A DNA stretch of 64,000 nucleotides, taken from the NCBI RefSeq assembly GCF_019668485.1, contig NZ_AP024619.1, forward strand, positions 2,349,757-2,413,756, written 5' to 3'. Below, piece after piece: positions 51,751 through 59,902 of the stretch (its first letter is position 1; each line of letters starts with the position of its first letter). The notes beneath the pieces are model-generated. The model worked only from the letters and a program-made list of their open reading frames with translations. It was not told the origin of the DNA and searched no databases. Source of the DNA: Gelria sp. Kuro-4. GTDB taxonomy: Bacteria; Bacillota; DTU030; DUMP01. Position numbers and translations under genes: made by a program.

Positions 51751-52248
51751 TCACTTCCGCCGGGCCGAATCACCTCCGTCCCTTTGATCCACTGCTCCCT
51801 TAACGCCATTTCCCTCCGCCGCTTCCGGCTTCCGGTACATCCCCGCTACGACTCGGGCGGCCAGATCGGCCATGGTATAGCGCCGGAAGACAGCCTCCAG
51901 CGCCGCTTGGGCTTCCTGCCACACCGGGTACAGGGGACAGCTCGCGGTGAGCCGGCAGGAGGGGTCGGCAAAGAGACAGCCCTTGATGGAAAAGCCCCCT
52001 TCGGCCAGGTCGATCACCTGGGCCACCGCGATCCGCCTGGGGTCTACGGCCAAGCGGATGCCTCCCTTCGGACCACGGCTGGTTTCCACCCACCCCACCC
52101 GTCCGAGTTCGGCTACGATCTGGGGCATGTACTTGGGGGGTATGTCCTGGCTGACGGCGATCTCTCGAGAAGTTAGATAACCCTCACCCTGCCGCCGGGT
52201 CAAGGCAATCAGGGTTTTGAGAAAGTACTCTGCCTTGTTCCCGATCAT
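51751..52248 (-). CDS. Rrf2 family transcriptional regulator, probable Fe-S sensor
   Basis: 165 residues from ATG 52248 (GGGAGAGA upstream). Winged helix 1-85 with REIAVSQDIPPKYMPQIVAE, RGPKGGIRLA as wing. Cysteines C91-x6-C98-x5-C104 (KGCLFADPSCRLTASC) fit cluster-binding Rrf2 proteins such as IscR and NsrR. Its promoter has a perfect palindrome over the start site, indicating autoregulation, and the di-iron protein downstream suggests an NsrR-like nitric oxide or redox response. Confidence 0.88.
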   Translation of the reverse strand: MIGNKAEYFLKTLIALTRRQGEGYLTSREIAVSQDIPPKYMPQIVAELGRVGWVETSRGPKGGIRLAVDPRRIAVAQVIDLAEGGFSIKGCLFADPSCRLTASCPLYPVWQEAQAALEAVFRRYTMADLAARVVAGMYRKPEAAEGNGVKGAVDQRDGGDSARRK

Positions 52249-52271
52249 TCTCTCCCACCCTTGTATATTAC

Positions 52272-52316
52272 TAAGTAACTTACTTATATTATGACTGGAA
52301 AGCTTATCCTTGTCAA
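52272..52316 (-). promoter_or_regulatory. Promoter and palindromic operator of the Rrf2-hemerythrin operon
   Basis: Minus strand -35 TTGACA (52316-52311), 17-base spacer, -10 CATAAT (52293-52288). TAAGTAACTTACTTA at 52272-52286 is a perfect 15-base palindrome right over the transcription start, a textbook repressor site. Confidence 0.85.
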
Positions 52317-52551
52317 TAGTCCCTATCTCCCGCGCGCAAACTTTTCTGCGCTGACCCTCAACACCCTGAAACATGCGGTCCCAAGCAGCAGACACAAAAA
52401 TGAAACGGCCGGGTTTACACGTGACCGCGCGTGGTTGGGACGCTCGGAGCAGGAAAAGCAAGTGCCGTCAGCCCTTTCCCTGCCCCGCACATACCACCAC
52501 GGGGCTCAGAAGCGCTTTGGTGGCCGAACGAGGGCCGCCGCTGCGCCGTTT

Positions 52552-52857
52552 TCATTTCAGGAGGCCAAAGACGTGCCGCACCGCCGGGGCGGCCTGCCAG
52601 AGAACGCCCACCCCCATGATGATGAAGAGCAGGCCGGCGGCCAGCTGCACGTACTGCGCGGGGACGTAGCGGGTGATCAGGCTCCCGAAGAAAGCGCCCA
52701 GGAAGGTGACCAGGACGAGCGCCGCCGAGGCGCCGAAGAAGATGGGCCACGGTGCGTGGTGCTGGGTGGCCAGGGTGAAGACCGCCAGCTGCGTCTTATC
52801 CCCCAGCTCCGCCAGGAAAAGAAGTGAAAAAGCGACGCCGAAGAGCTTCCAGTTCAT
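52552..52857 (-). CDS. UPF0016/GDT1 family membrane protein (Mn2+ exporter, predicted)
   Basis: 101 residues, half the usual size, with three membrane helices. It has one copy of the family signature: AELGDKTQLAVFTLA (E-x-G-D-K-T). Full-length relatives carry two copies; single-repeat forms probably work as dimers. Start ATG 52857 follows GGAGGGAG. The manganese-type yybP-ykoY riboswitch upstream supports a manganese export role. Confidence 0.9.
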   Translation of the reverse strand: MNWKLFGVAFSLLFLAELGDKTQLAVFTLATQHHAPWPIFFGASAALVLVTFLGAFFGSLITRYVPAQYVQLAAGLLFIIMGVGVLWQAAPAVRHVFGLLK

Positions 52858-52869
52858 TTTTCTCCCTCC

Positions 52870-53045
52870 CGACAAAAAAGACCCCTGTTTACAGCCGCTG
52901 CTCTGCGGCCGCAACAAAGGTCTGGCTCTCAAGGCTGCGCCTCGTCCGCCCGGCGGGTGCAAACGCACCAGCATGTCGCCCGGGTGGTGCAGATGGTTCT
53001 GCGAGCTACTCCCCTCAGCTGTATTCAGCTCCAAGCTCAGTTTAG
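52870..53045 (-). promoter_or_regulatory. yybP-ykoY (Mn2+) riboswitch with terminator
   Basis: The leader contains GGGGAGTAGCTC (minus strand from 53014), the hallmark of yybP-ykoY RNAs, then CGACATGCTGG and paired GC-rich arms. The expression platform is a terminator: AGACC (52923-52919) pairs with GGTCT (52883-52879) followed by TTTTTTG. High manganese should stabilise the antiterminated form and switch on the exporter. Confidence 0.85.
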
Positions 53046-53102
53046 CACCGACCCCTGGAAAAAGTCAATGCTTTTGCCCGCCCCTTACATTTTTTCCTGC
53101 CG

Positions 53103-53525
53103 CTAGGAAAGCTTCCCGGGGGCAAGCTTCGTCTGGTCCAGCGCCCAGTTGGCCAAGGCATCGGCGCGGGCGTTTTCTTTTCGGGGTACGTGAGCGATGG
53201 AAAAGCTGGTAAAGTCCTTAAGCTCGGCCATAACCGCCGCGTGCAGCGGCACTAGGTTAGGGTGCCGCACCCGGTACTGGCCGTTCACCTGCCGCACCAG
53301 AAGCTCGGAATCGGCGCGAATCCCCACGCTGTCGGCGCCAAGGCGCCGGGCCTCCTGCAGCGCCCTGAGCAGCGCCCGGTACTCGGCCACGTTGTTGGTG
53401 GTTTCGCCGATATACTCGCCCAGCTCCGCCAGGGTGGTTCCCGCTTCGTCCTGAATGACGATCCCGATCCCGGCCGGTCCCGGGTTGCCGCGGGCGGCGC
53501 CGTCGGTATGCAGGATGAGCTTCAT
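53103..53525 (-). CDS. Ribonuclease HI family protein
   Basis: 140 residues. The RNase H acidic residues are present: Asp in HTDGAARGNPGPAGIG, Glu in NVAEYRALLRAL, Asp in IRADSELLVRQ and Asp in ARADALANWALD. The short form without a basic protrusion is common in Clostridia. It removes RNA from RNA-DNA hybrids. Start ATG 53525 lies directly against the nif3 stop. Confidence 0.9.
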   Translation of the reverse strand: MKLILHTDGAARGNPGPAGIGIVIQDEAGTTLAELGEYIGETTNNVAEYRALLRALQEARRLGADSVGIRADSELLVRQVNGQYRVRHPNLVPLHAAVMAELKDFTSFSIAHVPRKENARADALANWALDQTKLAPGKLS

Positions 53526-53526
53526 C

Positions 53527-54636
53527 TCAGCAGAACCTCCGTTCCGGCGGGGCAAGGTAGGCACTGACCTGAACGCCCTCTGCCGCCAGCCTTTCTTTCA
53601 GGTGCGCCGTCAGCGCCGTTATTACCGGGTTTTCCGTGCCGGCATGACCGGCATCGATGACGGCCAGCCTGCCCAACCGCGCCGCCTGGGCCTCATGGTA
53701 CTTTACGTCCCCCGTCACCAGCACGTCGGCACCTGCGGCCCGGGCGCGCCCGGCCAGCGAGGCGCCGCTGCCGCCGCACACCGCCACGCGACGCACCGGC
53801 TGCCCGCCGTCGCCGCTATACCAGAGCCCCGCGAGGTCCAGGGCCTCTTTCACCTGCTGCGCGAACGCAGCCAGCGGCAGCGCCTCGGCAAGTTCCCCCA
53901 CCCGTCCTAAGCCGTAGGTCTGCCCCGCGCGGGCCAGGGGGTAAACGTCATAGGCCACTTCTTCGTAGGGGTGGGCCTTGAGCATACGGCTTACGGCCTC
54001 ACCCAGCTTGGGCGCGGGAACGATGGTTTCCAGTCGGACCTCGTGCACGCGCTCCAACACTCCCTGCCGGCCGATGAAGGGGTTCGTTCCTTCCAGGGGA
54101 AGGAATGTCCCTGTCCCTTCCACCTGAAAGCTGCAGTGGCTGTAGTTCCCGATCCAGCCCGCCCCTGCCGCCGTAAGCGCCCGGTGCACGGCGTCCACGT
54201 GCTCGGGCGGCACGAACGTAACGATCTTGTACAGTTTCTCCGCTTCCCGCGGCGCCAGCACCTCCACCTTCTCCAGGCCGAGGCGCGCCGCCAGCACGTC
54301 CGAGGTCCCACCCGGGGCGTTGTCCAGGTTGGTGTGGGCGCTGTAGACAGCGATGCCTGCGTTTAAAAAGGCCGCCGCCAGGGCCTCTTCGGGGAGGTCC
54401 AGGCGCAGGTGTTTGAGCGGCCGGAAAACGAGCGGGTGATGGGTAACGACGAGCTCCGCCCCCAGCTCCCTGGCCCGCTCCAGGACGGCCGGCGCAGGGT
54501 CCAGGGCCACCAACACGCTCTTTACCAGGCGGCGCGGGTCGCCCAGCTGCCACCCGGGGTTGTCCCACTCCTCGGCCAGCCGGCGCGGCGCCAGCTCCTC
54601 AACGATGCCCGCCACATGGGCTGCTGCCACCGGCAT
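53527..54636 (-). CDS. Nif3-like dinuclear metal centre protein (YqfO family)
   Basis: 369 residues, the long form in which a PII-like domain (about 135-235) is inserted in the Nif3 fold. Metal ligands: VVTHHPLVFRPLKHL and YSAHTNLDNAPGG near the N-terminus, and VIDAGHAGTENPVI near the C-terminus. Function is unsettled (GTP cyclohydrolase-like or metal chaperone roles were proposed). It overlaps trmK by 38 bases. The trmK-nif3 pair is classical in Firmicutes. Confidence 0.93.
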   Translation of the reverse strand: MPVAAAHVAGIVEELAPRRLAEEWDNPGWQLGDPRRLVKSVLVALDPAPAVLERARELGAELVVTHHPLVFRPLKHLRLDLPEEALAAAFLNAGIAVYSAHTNLDNAPGGTSDVLAARLGLEKVEVLAPREAEKLYKIVTFVPPEHVDAVHRALTAAGAGWIGNYSHCSFQVEGTGTFLPLEGTNPFIGRQGVLERVHEVRLETIVPAPKLGEAVSRMLKAHPYEEVAYDVYPLARAGQTYGLGRVGELAEALPLAAFAQQVKEALDLAGLWYSGDGGQPVRRVAVCGGSGASLAGRARAAGADVLVTGDVKYHEAQAARLGRLAVIDAGHAGTENPVITALTAHLKERLAAEGVQVSAYLAPPERRFC

Positions 54637-55342
54637 CCAGTAACTCCTCCCACGCCCGCACGCGCTCTAGCGCCAGGCGCGCCCGCGCCCGCCCGGCAGC
54701 GCTGCAGGCTGCTTTTTCGATGCGCGCGTAGATTCTTCGCTCGCGGGCGATACGCATTTCAAGATATGGTTTAAGGAGCGGGTCCGGGCGTGCCACCAGG
54801 AGCGGCCCGACGGCCAGGAGCGCCTCCGGGTACGCCGGCATCGGCCCCGGCTCCGCCGCCATGATGACATAGAAGCGCTGCCTCTCCCGCGCCAGAACTT
54901 CATTCGCCAGCCGGAAGCCATCCGCAGCGAGCCGGCGCCGCAGCTCCTCGGCGTGGCGCATGGGCTGCAGGAGCAGCAGTTCGGCCGCTCGGGCCGCCGC
55001 ATAACCTTCGGCCAGGATCTGGGCGATGCTGAGCCCTCCCAGACCGGCCAGCACCAGAACCGCCGCTTCCCCGGGCCTAAGCGTGCTGAGCCCGGAGCCG
55101 CGGCGCAGAGCGATGCGTTCACTGAGCCCTGCCGCCGCCACCGCCGCCCGCGCCTTGGCCAGGGAGGCCGGGCTGACGTCGGTGGCAATGGCCCGCGGCG
55201 CCCGCCCGCTCCCCACCAAGTGGATGGGGAGCAGGGCATGGTCGGTACCGATATCCGCCACCACGCGCCCGGGCGGCACCAGGTTCGCCAGGGCCAGGAG
55301 GCGCGGGGGTAAAGCGGGTGTATTTAAAGCACAAGGCAGGAT
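54599..55342 (-). CDS. trmK: tRNA (adenine-22 N1)-methyltransferase, with apparent ATC start
   Basis: SAM-dependent methyltransferase modifying A22 of tRNA. VADIGTDHALLPIHLV is the SAM loop; VLAGLGGLSIAQIL and LLLQPMRHAEELRRRL are TrmK motifs. The first canonical start is GTG 55279, but it would cut into the family N-terminus: residues LPPRLLALANLVPPG in the same frame lie upstream and match the usual SPRLxALxxLVPxG. No ATG, GTG or TTG exists between them and the sigA stop. AGGTG followed five bases later by ATC (55342) is the best-placed start, so the longer form is given here. Confidence 0.85.
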   Translation of the reverse strand: MLPCALNTPALPPRLLALANLVPPGRVVADIGTDHALLPIHLVGSGRAPRAIATDVSPASLAKARAAVAAAGLSERIALRRGSGLSTLRPGEAAVLVLAGLGGLSIAQILAEGYAAARAAELLLLQPMRHAEELRRRLAADGFRLANEVLARERQRFYVIMAAEPGPMPAYPEALLAVGPLLVARPDPLLKPYLEMRIARERRIYARIEKAACSAAGRARARLALERVRAWEELLDAGGSSPCGGHR

Positions 55343-55355
55343 CTTTTCACCTGCC

Positions 55356-56438
55356 TCAGTCCAGAAAGTCCTTCAGCCGTTTGCTGCGGCTGGGATGGCG
55401 GAGCTTGCGCAGCGCCTTGGCCTCAATCTGGCGGATGCGTTCGCGGGTGACGCCGAAGGTCTGGCCCACCTCTTCCAGCGTGCGGGCCCGGCCGTCTTCC
55501 AGGCCGAAGCGCAGCCTCAGCACCTTCTTTTCCCGGGGCGTCAACGTCTCCAGCACCTCTTCCAGCTGCTCCCTAAGGAGCGAAAACGACGCTGCGTCCG
55601 CCGGGGAAGGCGCCTCCTGGTCCTCGATGAAGTCACCCAGGTGGCTGTCCTCTTCCTCGCCGATGGGCGTCTCCAGGGACACCGGTTCTTGGGCGATCTT
55701 CATGATCTCGCGCACCCGGTCCACGCTGATGCCCATCTCCTCGGCGATCTCTTCCGGCAGCGGGTCGCGCCCGAGCTCCTGCAGCAGCTGCCTTTGCACC
55801 CGCACCAGGCGGTTGATGGTCTCCACCATGTGCACCGGTATGCGTATGGTGCGTGCCTGGTCCGCGATGGCCCGGGTGATGGCCTGGCGGATCCACCAGG
55901 TGGCGTAGGTGCTGAACTTGTAGCCCTTACGGTAGTCGAACTTTTCAACGGCCTTCAGGAGACCGAGGTTGCCTTCCTGAATGAGATCCAAGAAGAGCAT
56001 TCCGCGCCCGACGTACCTCTTGGCGATGCTTACTACCAGCCTGAGGTTGGCCTCGGCGAGCCGCCGTTTCGCCTCCAGGTCGCCCCGTTCGATGCGCTTG
56101 GCCAGCTCGATCTCCTCTTCGGGGGTGAGAAGAGGCACGCGGCCAATCTCCTTCAGGTACATACGCACCGGGTCATCAATGGCCACGCCTTCCGGCATAG
56201 ACAAATCCAGTTCTTCCGTCGCCGGCTCGGCCAGGGGCTCGCTGGGGCCGCCTTCATCCACCACTTCAATCCCGGCTTCCGCCAGGGTACCGTAGACGCG
56301 GTCGATCTGCTCGGCGTCAAGCTCTACGTTTTGCAGGGCATCCATGATCTCCGTGTAGGTCAGGCTTCCCCGCTTCTTGCCCTTTTTCAGCAGTTCGGCC
56401 AGGCCATCGATGGCTGGTAGATCATCATTTTTCGGCAC
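55356..56438 (-). CDS. sigA: RNA polymerase sigma factor SigA (RpoD)
   Basis: 360 residues, the housekeeping sigma factor. Region 1.1 is short; region 2 has [20 protein letters not shown] and [16 protein letters not shown]; region 4 ends [20 protein letters not shown] before [11 protein letters not shown]. This sigma should read the TTGACA-17-TATAAT promoters seen through the window. Overlaps dnaG by 14 bases, as in the classical Firmicute dnaG-sigA operon. Confidence 0.98.
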   Translation of the reverse strand: MPKNDDLPAIDGLAELLKKGKKRGSLTYTEIMDALQNVELDAEQIDRVYGTLAEAGIEVVDEGGPSEPLAEPATEELDLSMPEGVAIDDPVRMYLKEIGRVPLLTPEEEIELAKRIERGDLEAKRRLAEANLRLVVSIAKRYVGRGMLFLDLIQEGNLGLLKAVEKFDYRKGYKFSTYATWWIRQAITRAIADQARTIRIPVHMVETINRLVRVQRQLLQELGRDPLPEEIAEEMGISVDRVREIMKIAQEPVSLETPIGEEEDSHLGDFIEDQEAPSPADAASFSLLREQLEEVLETLTPREKKVLRLRFGLEDGRARTLEEVGQTFGVTRERIRQIEAKALRKLRHPSRSKRLKDFLD

Positions 56439-58293
56439 GTCTCGTCCCCCCTTCCTTCCGGCCGCCTGTGGGGAAAGTCATTTGGCTCGGTTGCTTCAAA
56501 CGGTTGGCCTCACGTAAGAGATCGTTCAGCCTACGTATTAGATTCGCGCTCTCTTCGTTTTTCCCTGCTCTGTTAAGAGAAATTATTTCTTTTCTCAGCC
56601 GGCCGATTTCCTGCTCCAAAAAGAGGCGTTGGAGAAAGCGCAGGTAATCGGCCAGGAGTCCCTCTGTTTCGCCGACCGGAGCAGGCCGCACGGCAACTTG
56701 GGCCAGGCACTCCCGGGCCGCTTGATCGGGCAGCCGCCGGCTGATCTCAGGCAAAGAGAAATCCGTGCTCCCCTCTTGGTACAAGTTCAAGAGAGCCCTC
56801 AAAACCACCGCCGGGGGGGTTTCCCCCAAGCCGCCCGGCGGCAGCGCGGCCGCAATCGCCGGCCGCGTCTCAGGCGCAAAAACAAACAGCTGTACCAGGC
56901 CGGTTAGGGCTGCGGCCGCGGCCTGCCCTGCCGCCGGCACCAGCGAGGGCCTGCCCGCGCGGCCGCCTGCCGGCGGGCGCCCCTCTGCCGACGGCGCGCG
57001 AGCTGCACGCCGAATTTCTGCCGCTAGCGCTTCCATCCTAAGTCCCAGGTCCTGGGCCACCCTTCTGGTATACTCTTCCCTTTCCACAGCGCTCTCTATA
57101 CCTGCCAGCACCGGGGCCATCCCCTGGGCGACGGCCACGCGCCCTTCCAGGGTGTCTTTCCCGTGCCGGGCCAGGAGCCGCTGGTAGTGGTAGTCCGGCA
57201 GCGGCAGGGCCGCCGCCACCAGGGCGGCGAAGGCCTCCTTTCCTTCGCTGTGCAGGAACTCATCCGGGTCTTTGCCCACCGGCACCTTGAGCACCCGGAC
57301 CCGGCAACCGGCCGCCCGCGTGAGCTCCAGGCCCCGTACGGTGGCCGCCTGGCCGGCGGCATCGGCATCGTAGCCGATGTAAACGTTGTTGCTGAAGCGC
57401 TTGAGCAGTTCCACCTGGTCCCGGGTGAGGGCGGTACCTAAGGAAGCCACCGCCCAGGTGAAGCCGTACTGGTGGCAGGTGAGCGCGTCCAGGTAGCCCT
57501 CCACCACCAGCACCCGGTCCTCCTTTTCAATGCTGCTCCGCGCCCGCTCCAGCGCGTAGAGGGTGCGCCCCTTGCTGTATACGGGCGTCTCCGGGGAATT
57601 AAGGTACTTGGGCTCCCCTGGTCCCAGCACCCGCCCACCGAAGGCGCAGACGCGCCCCCGCAAATCGCGGATGGGGAACATCAGGCGGCCGCGGAAACGG
57701 TCGTACGCCCCGTCGCCCTGGGGCCGCGGGACGGCCAGGCCGGCGCGCACCGCTGTGGCGGCCGATACGCCCCGGCTCTTCAGATGGCTGAGGAGGCCCT
57801 CCCAGGCCGGCGGCGCATACCCCAGGCCGAAATCTTCCGCCACCTCCAGCGTTACCCCGCGGCGCGCCAGGTACTCCCGGGCGGCCTCGCCACCGGGGCG
57901 CGTGAGCTGGGCACGGAAATACTCCGCCGCCAAAGCGTTGGCGTAGTACAGCTCGTCGCGTTCCTCCTGGCGCCGCTCTTCCCGGCGCGACCGCGCCGGG
58001 AGCGGCAGGTGGGCGCGCTCGGCCAGCAGCCGCACCGCCTCCGGGAAGTCCACCTTCTCGCGCTGCCGGACGAACTCAAAAACATCGCCGCCCACGTTGC
58101 AGCCGAAGCAATAGAACATCTGCTTTTCCCGGTTGACGTTAAAGGAGGGGGTGTCCTCGTTATGAAAGGGGCACAGCCCGACGAAGTTGTGCCCCACCTT
58201 TTTCAGGCGTACATAATCGCTCACTACCGCCACGATGTCGTTCGCCGCCCGCACCTGGGCGATGAACTCGGCAGGAAACATCTTACCGGCCAT
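56425..58293 (-). CDS. dnaG: DNA primase
   Basis: 622 residues. CHC2 zinc finger ligands C41, H44, C62 and C65 ([19 protein letters not shown]). The catalytic core (about 115-350) has the [14 protein letters not shown] glutamate and [10 protein letters not shown] aspartates. The C-terminal helicase-binding domain follows an Ala/Gly/Arg linker near 430. Makes replication primers. AAAGGAAA precedes the ATG. Confidence 0.97.
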   Translation of the reverse strand: MAGKMFPAEFIAQVRAANDIVAVVSDYVRLKKVGHNFVGLCPFHNEDTPSFNVNREKQMFYCFGCNVGGDVFEFVRQREKVDFPEAVRLLAERAHLPLPARSRREERRQEERDELYYANALAAEYFRAQLTRPGGEAAREYLARRGVTLEVAEDFGLGYAPPAWEGLLSHLKSRGVSAATAVRAGLAVPRPQGDGAYDRFRGRLMFPIRDLRGRVCAFGGRVLGPGEPKYLNSPETPVYSKGRTLYALERARSSIEKEDRVLVVEGYLDALTCHQYGFTWAVASLGTALTRDQVELLKRFSNNVYIGYDADAAGQAATVRGLELTRAAGCRVRVLKVPVGKDPDEFLHSEGKEAFAALVAAALPLPDYHYQRLLARHGKDTLEGRVAVAQGMAPVLAGIESAVEREEYTRRVAQDLGLRMEALAAEIRRAARAPSAEGRPPAGGRAGRPSLVPAAGQAAAAALTGLVQLFVFAPETRPAIAAALPPGGLGETPPAVVLRALLNLYQEGSTDFSLPEISRRLPDQAARECLAQVAVRPAPVGETEGLLADYLRFLQRLFLEQEIGRLRKEIISLNRAGKNEESANLIRRLNDLLREANRLKQPSQMTFPTGGRKEGGTRRAEK

Positions 58294-58358
58294 TTTCCTT
58301 TCCCCCTACCGCCTCTTACTCTTCGGCAGGGAAAAGGAATTTCCTGCTTGCGCCAACG

Positions 58359-58378
58359 AAAAAGCGCCACGGCGGCGC
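58359..58378 (-). terminator. Terminator between the Cys-rich gene and dnaG
   Basis: Minus strand GCGCC (58378-58374) pairs with GGCGC (58368-58364), followed by TTTTTC. It lies in the ~160-base gap before dnaG, which likely also holds the dnaG-sigA promoter; I did not identify a clear -35/-10. Confidence 0.6.
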
Positions 58379-58453
58379 CCGCTGGGGTGCCTGCGCGGCG
58401 CTGGGTCCTCCTCCCTCTAACTGCCATTATCTCCCACCCGGCCCGAAAATATT

Positions 58454-58765
58454 CTAGCCCGGGTTCGGGTTGACCCGCGTAAAGCTGACACAGCGCCGGC
58501 AGTAGCTAAGGTCCGGCAGAATGATGTCATAGAGGCCGCAGCGCAGGATGATCACGCTCTCCCCGCCGTTGAAGAAACGCTTGCCGGGCTCCAAATACAG
58601 GCAATGCTCCCCGGCTGAAAGAGCAGGGATGATGCAGCCACCGCAGGCCCACTCCTCCTCTATCTCGGACGCCGTGAGGTCTACCTCACCGGCCAGGCAG
58701 CGGTAGCGCACCTCTTCGCCCTCTTCCGGCGGCGTGGGAATCCGGAAGCTGCAAGCGTTCCCCAC
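58454..58765 (-). CDS. Cysteine-rich protein of unknown function
   Basis: 103 residues from GTG 58765, chosen because AAAGGGGGG precedes it; an ATG ten codons earlier has no ribosome site. Eight cysteines, including CGGC (WACGGC) and CRRC (SYCRRCVSF), suggest a metal-binding or redox protein. Not recognised. Lies between dgt and dnaG in the same direction. Confidence 0.6.
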   Translation of the reverse strand: MGNACSFRIPTPPEEGEEVRYRCLAGEVDLTASEIEEEWACGGCIIPALSAGEHCLYLEPGKRFFNGGESVIILRCGLYDIILPDLSYCRRCVSFTRVNPNPG

Positions 58766-58831
58766 GGTGAGCCCCCCTTTCGCGCCCTCTCTCATCTAAA
58801 CCCATTCTATGGGCACGGCCGGGGGAATATG

Positions 58832-59842
58832 TCAGTCCCAAAAAAGGCTCCGGCCCCAGGACTGAGGGAGAAAACAGCGGAGAAACTCAGAACGGGCGTA
58901 GCGGTCCGTCATGCCGGCGATGTAGTCGCAGGCCGCGCGGGCGGTGTCGCCCCCGGCCAGCCGGGTGTACTCGTCCGGCAGTTCGTCGGGGTGCGCCAAA
59001 AAATGCCGGTAGAGCTCGCCGATGAGGCGGCGCGCCTTGGCGTCTTCACTCTTGGCCCGTGAACCCACGTAAACATGGGCGAACAGGAACTGGCGCAGCT
59101 TGTCCGTGGCGGCGCCCACCTCCTCGCTCATCGTGATGCGCCCGGCGGCGCGGCTGGCGGCGATGAGGTCGCACACCATGGTGTTGATGCGCCGGCTGTG
59201 CGTCCGCCCCAGCAGCGCCAGGACGTCCTGGGGCAGCTCAGCCGCGCTGATGATCCCGGCGCGGACGGCGTCGTCGATGTCGTGGTTAATGTAGGCAATG
59301 CGGTCGGCCCGCCGTACGATGTTTCCTTCCAGGGTCGCCGGCTCCACCGGTCCGGTGTGGTGTGCGATGCCGTCACGCACCTCCCAGGTGAGGTTGAGCC
59401 CGCCGTCCTGCTCCAGCACGTCCACCACGCGCAGGCTCTGTTCATTGTGGCGGAAGCCGCCGGGAAAGACGGCATTCAATGCCTCTTCGCCCGTGTGGCC
59501 GAAGGGGGTGTGCCCCAGGTCGTGCCCGAGGGCGATTGCTTCGGTAAGGTCCTCATTGAGGCGCAGGGCCCGGGCCACAGTGCGGGCGATCTGAGCCACC
59601 TCCAGGGTGTGGGTGAGGCGCGTGCGGTAGTGGTCGCCCTCGGGCGAGATGAAGACCTGGGTTTTGTGCTTCAGGCGGCGGAAGGCCTTGGAGTGGATGA
59701 TGCGGTCGCGGTCGCGCTGGAACGCGGTGCGCACCGGGCATTCGGGCTCGGGCCGCACCCGCCCGCGGCTTTTTCGGCTGAGGACGGCCAGCGGCGAAAG
59801 TTCCCTTTCCTCCCGCGCCTCGGTTTCTTCGCGAATCAGCAC
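58832..59842 (-). CDS. dgt: Deoxyguanosinetriphosphate triphosphohydrolase-like protein
   Basis: 336 residues, HD-domain phosphohydrolase. Metal ligands: RLTHTLEVAQIAR (His), AIALGHDLGHTPFGHTGE (His-Asp pair), and DDIDD-like INHDIDDAVRAG (Asp). N-terminal SPLAVLSRKSRGR and RTAFQRDRDRIIHSKAFRRL are family features. Hydrolyses dNTPs, probably dGTP. GTG start with GGGGGGAAAG upstream. Located between ppdK and dnaG, a common Clostridial order. Confidence 0.95.
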   Translation of the reverse strand: MLIREETEAREERELSPLAVLSRKSRGRVRPEPECPVRTAFQRDRDRIIHSKAFRRLKHKTQVFISPEGDHYRTRLTHTLEVAQIARTVARALRLNEDLTEAIALGHDLGHTPFGHTGEEALNAVFPGGFRHNEQSLRVVDVLEQDGGLNLTWEVRDGIAHHTGPVEPATLEGNIVRRADRIAYINHDIDDAVRAGIISAAELPQDVLALLGRTHSRRINTMVCDLIAASRAAGRITMSEEVGAATDKLRQFLFAHVYVGSRAKSEDAKARRLIGELYRHFLAHPDELPDEYTRLAGGDTARAACDYIAGMTDRYARSEFLRCFLPQSWGRSLFWD

Positions 59843-59871
59843 CCTTCTTTCCCCCCACCCAAGGTATGTAT

Positions 59872-59891
59872 GCCCGCGCCGGGGCGCGGGC
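59872..59891 (-). terminator. Hairpin after ppdK
   Basis: GCCCGCGC (59872-59879) pairs with GCGCGGGC (59884-59891), 4-base loop. No T run, so termination may be partial. Confidence 0.5.
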
Positions 59892-59902
59892 GAAAGGCTG
59901 CG

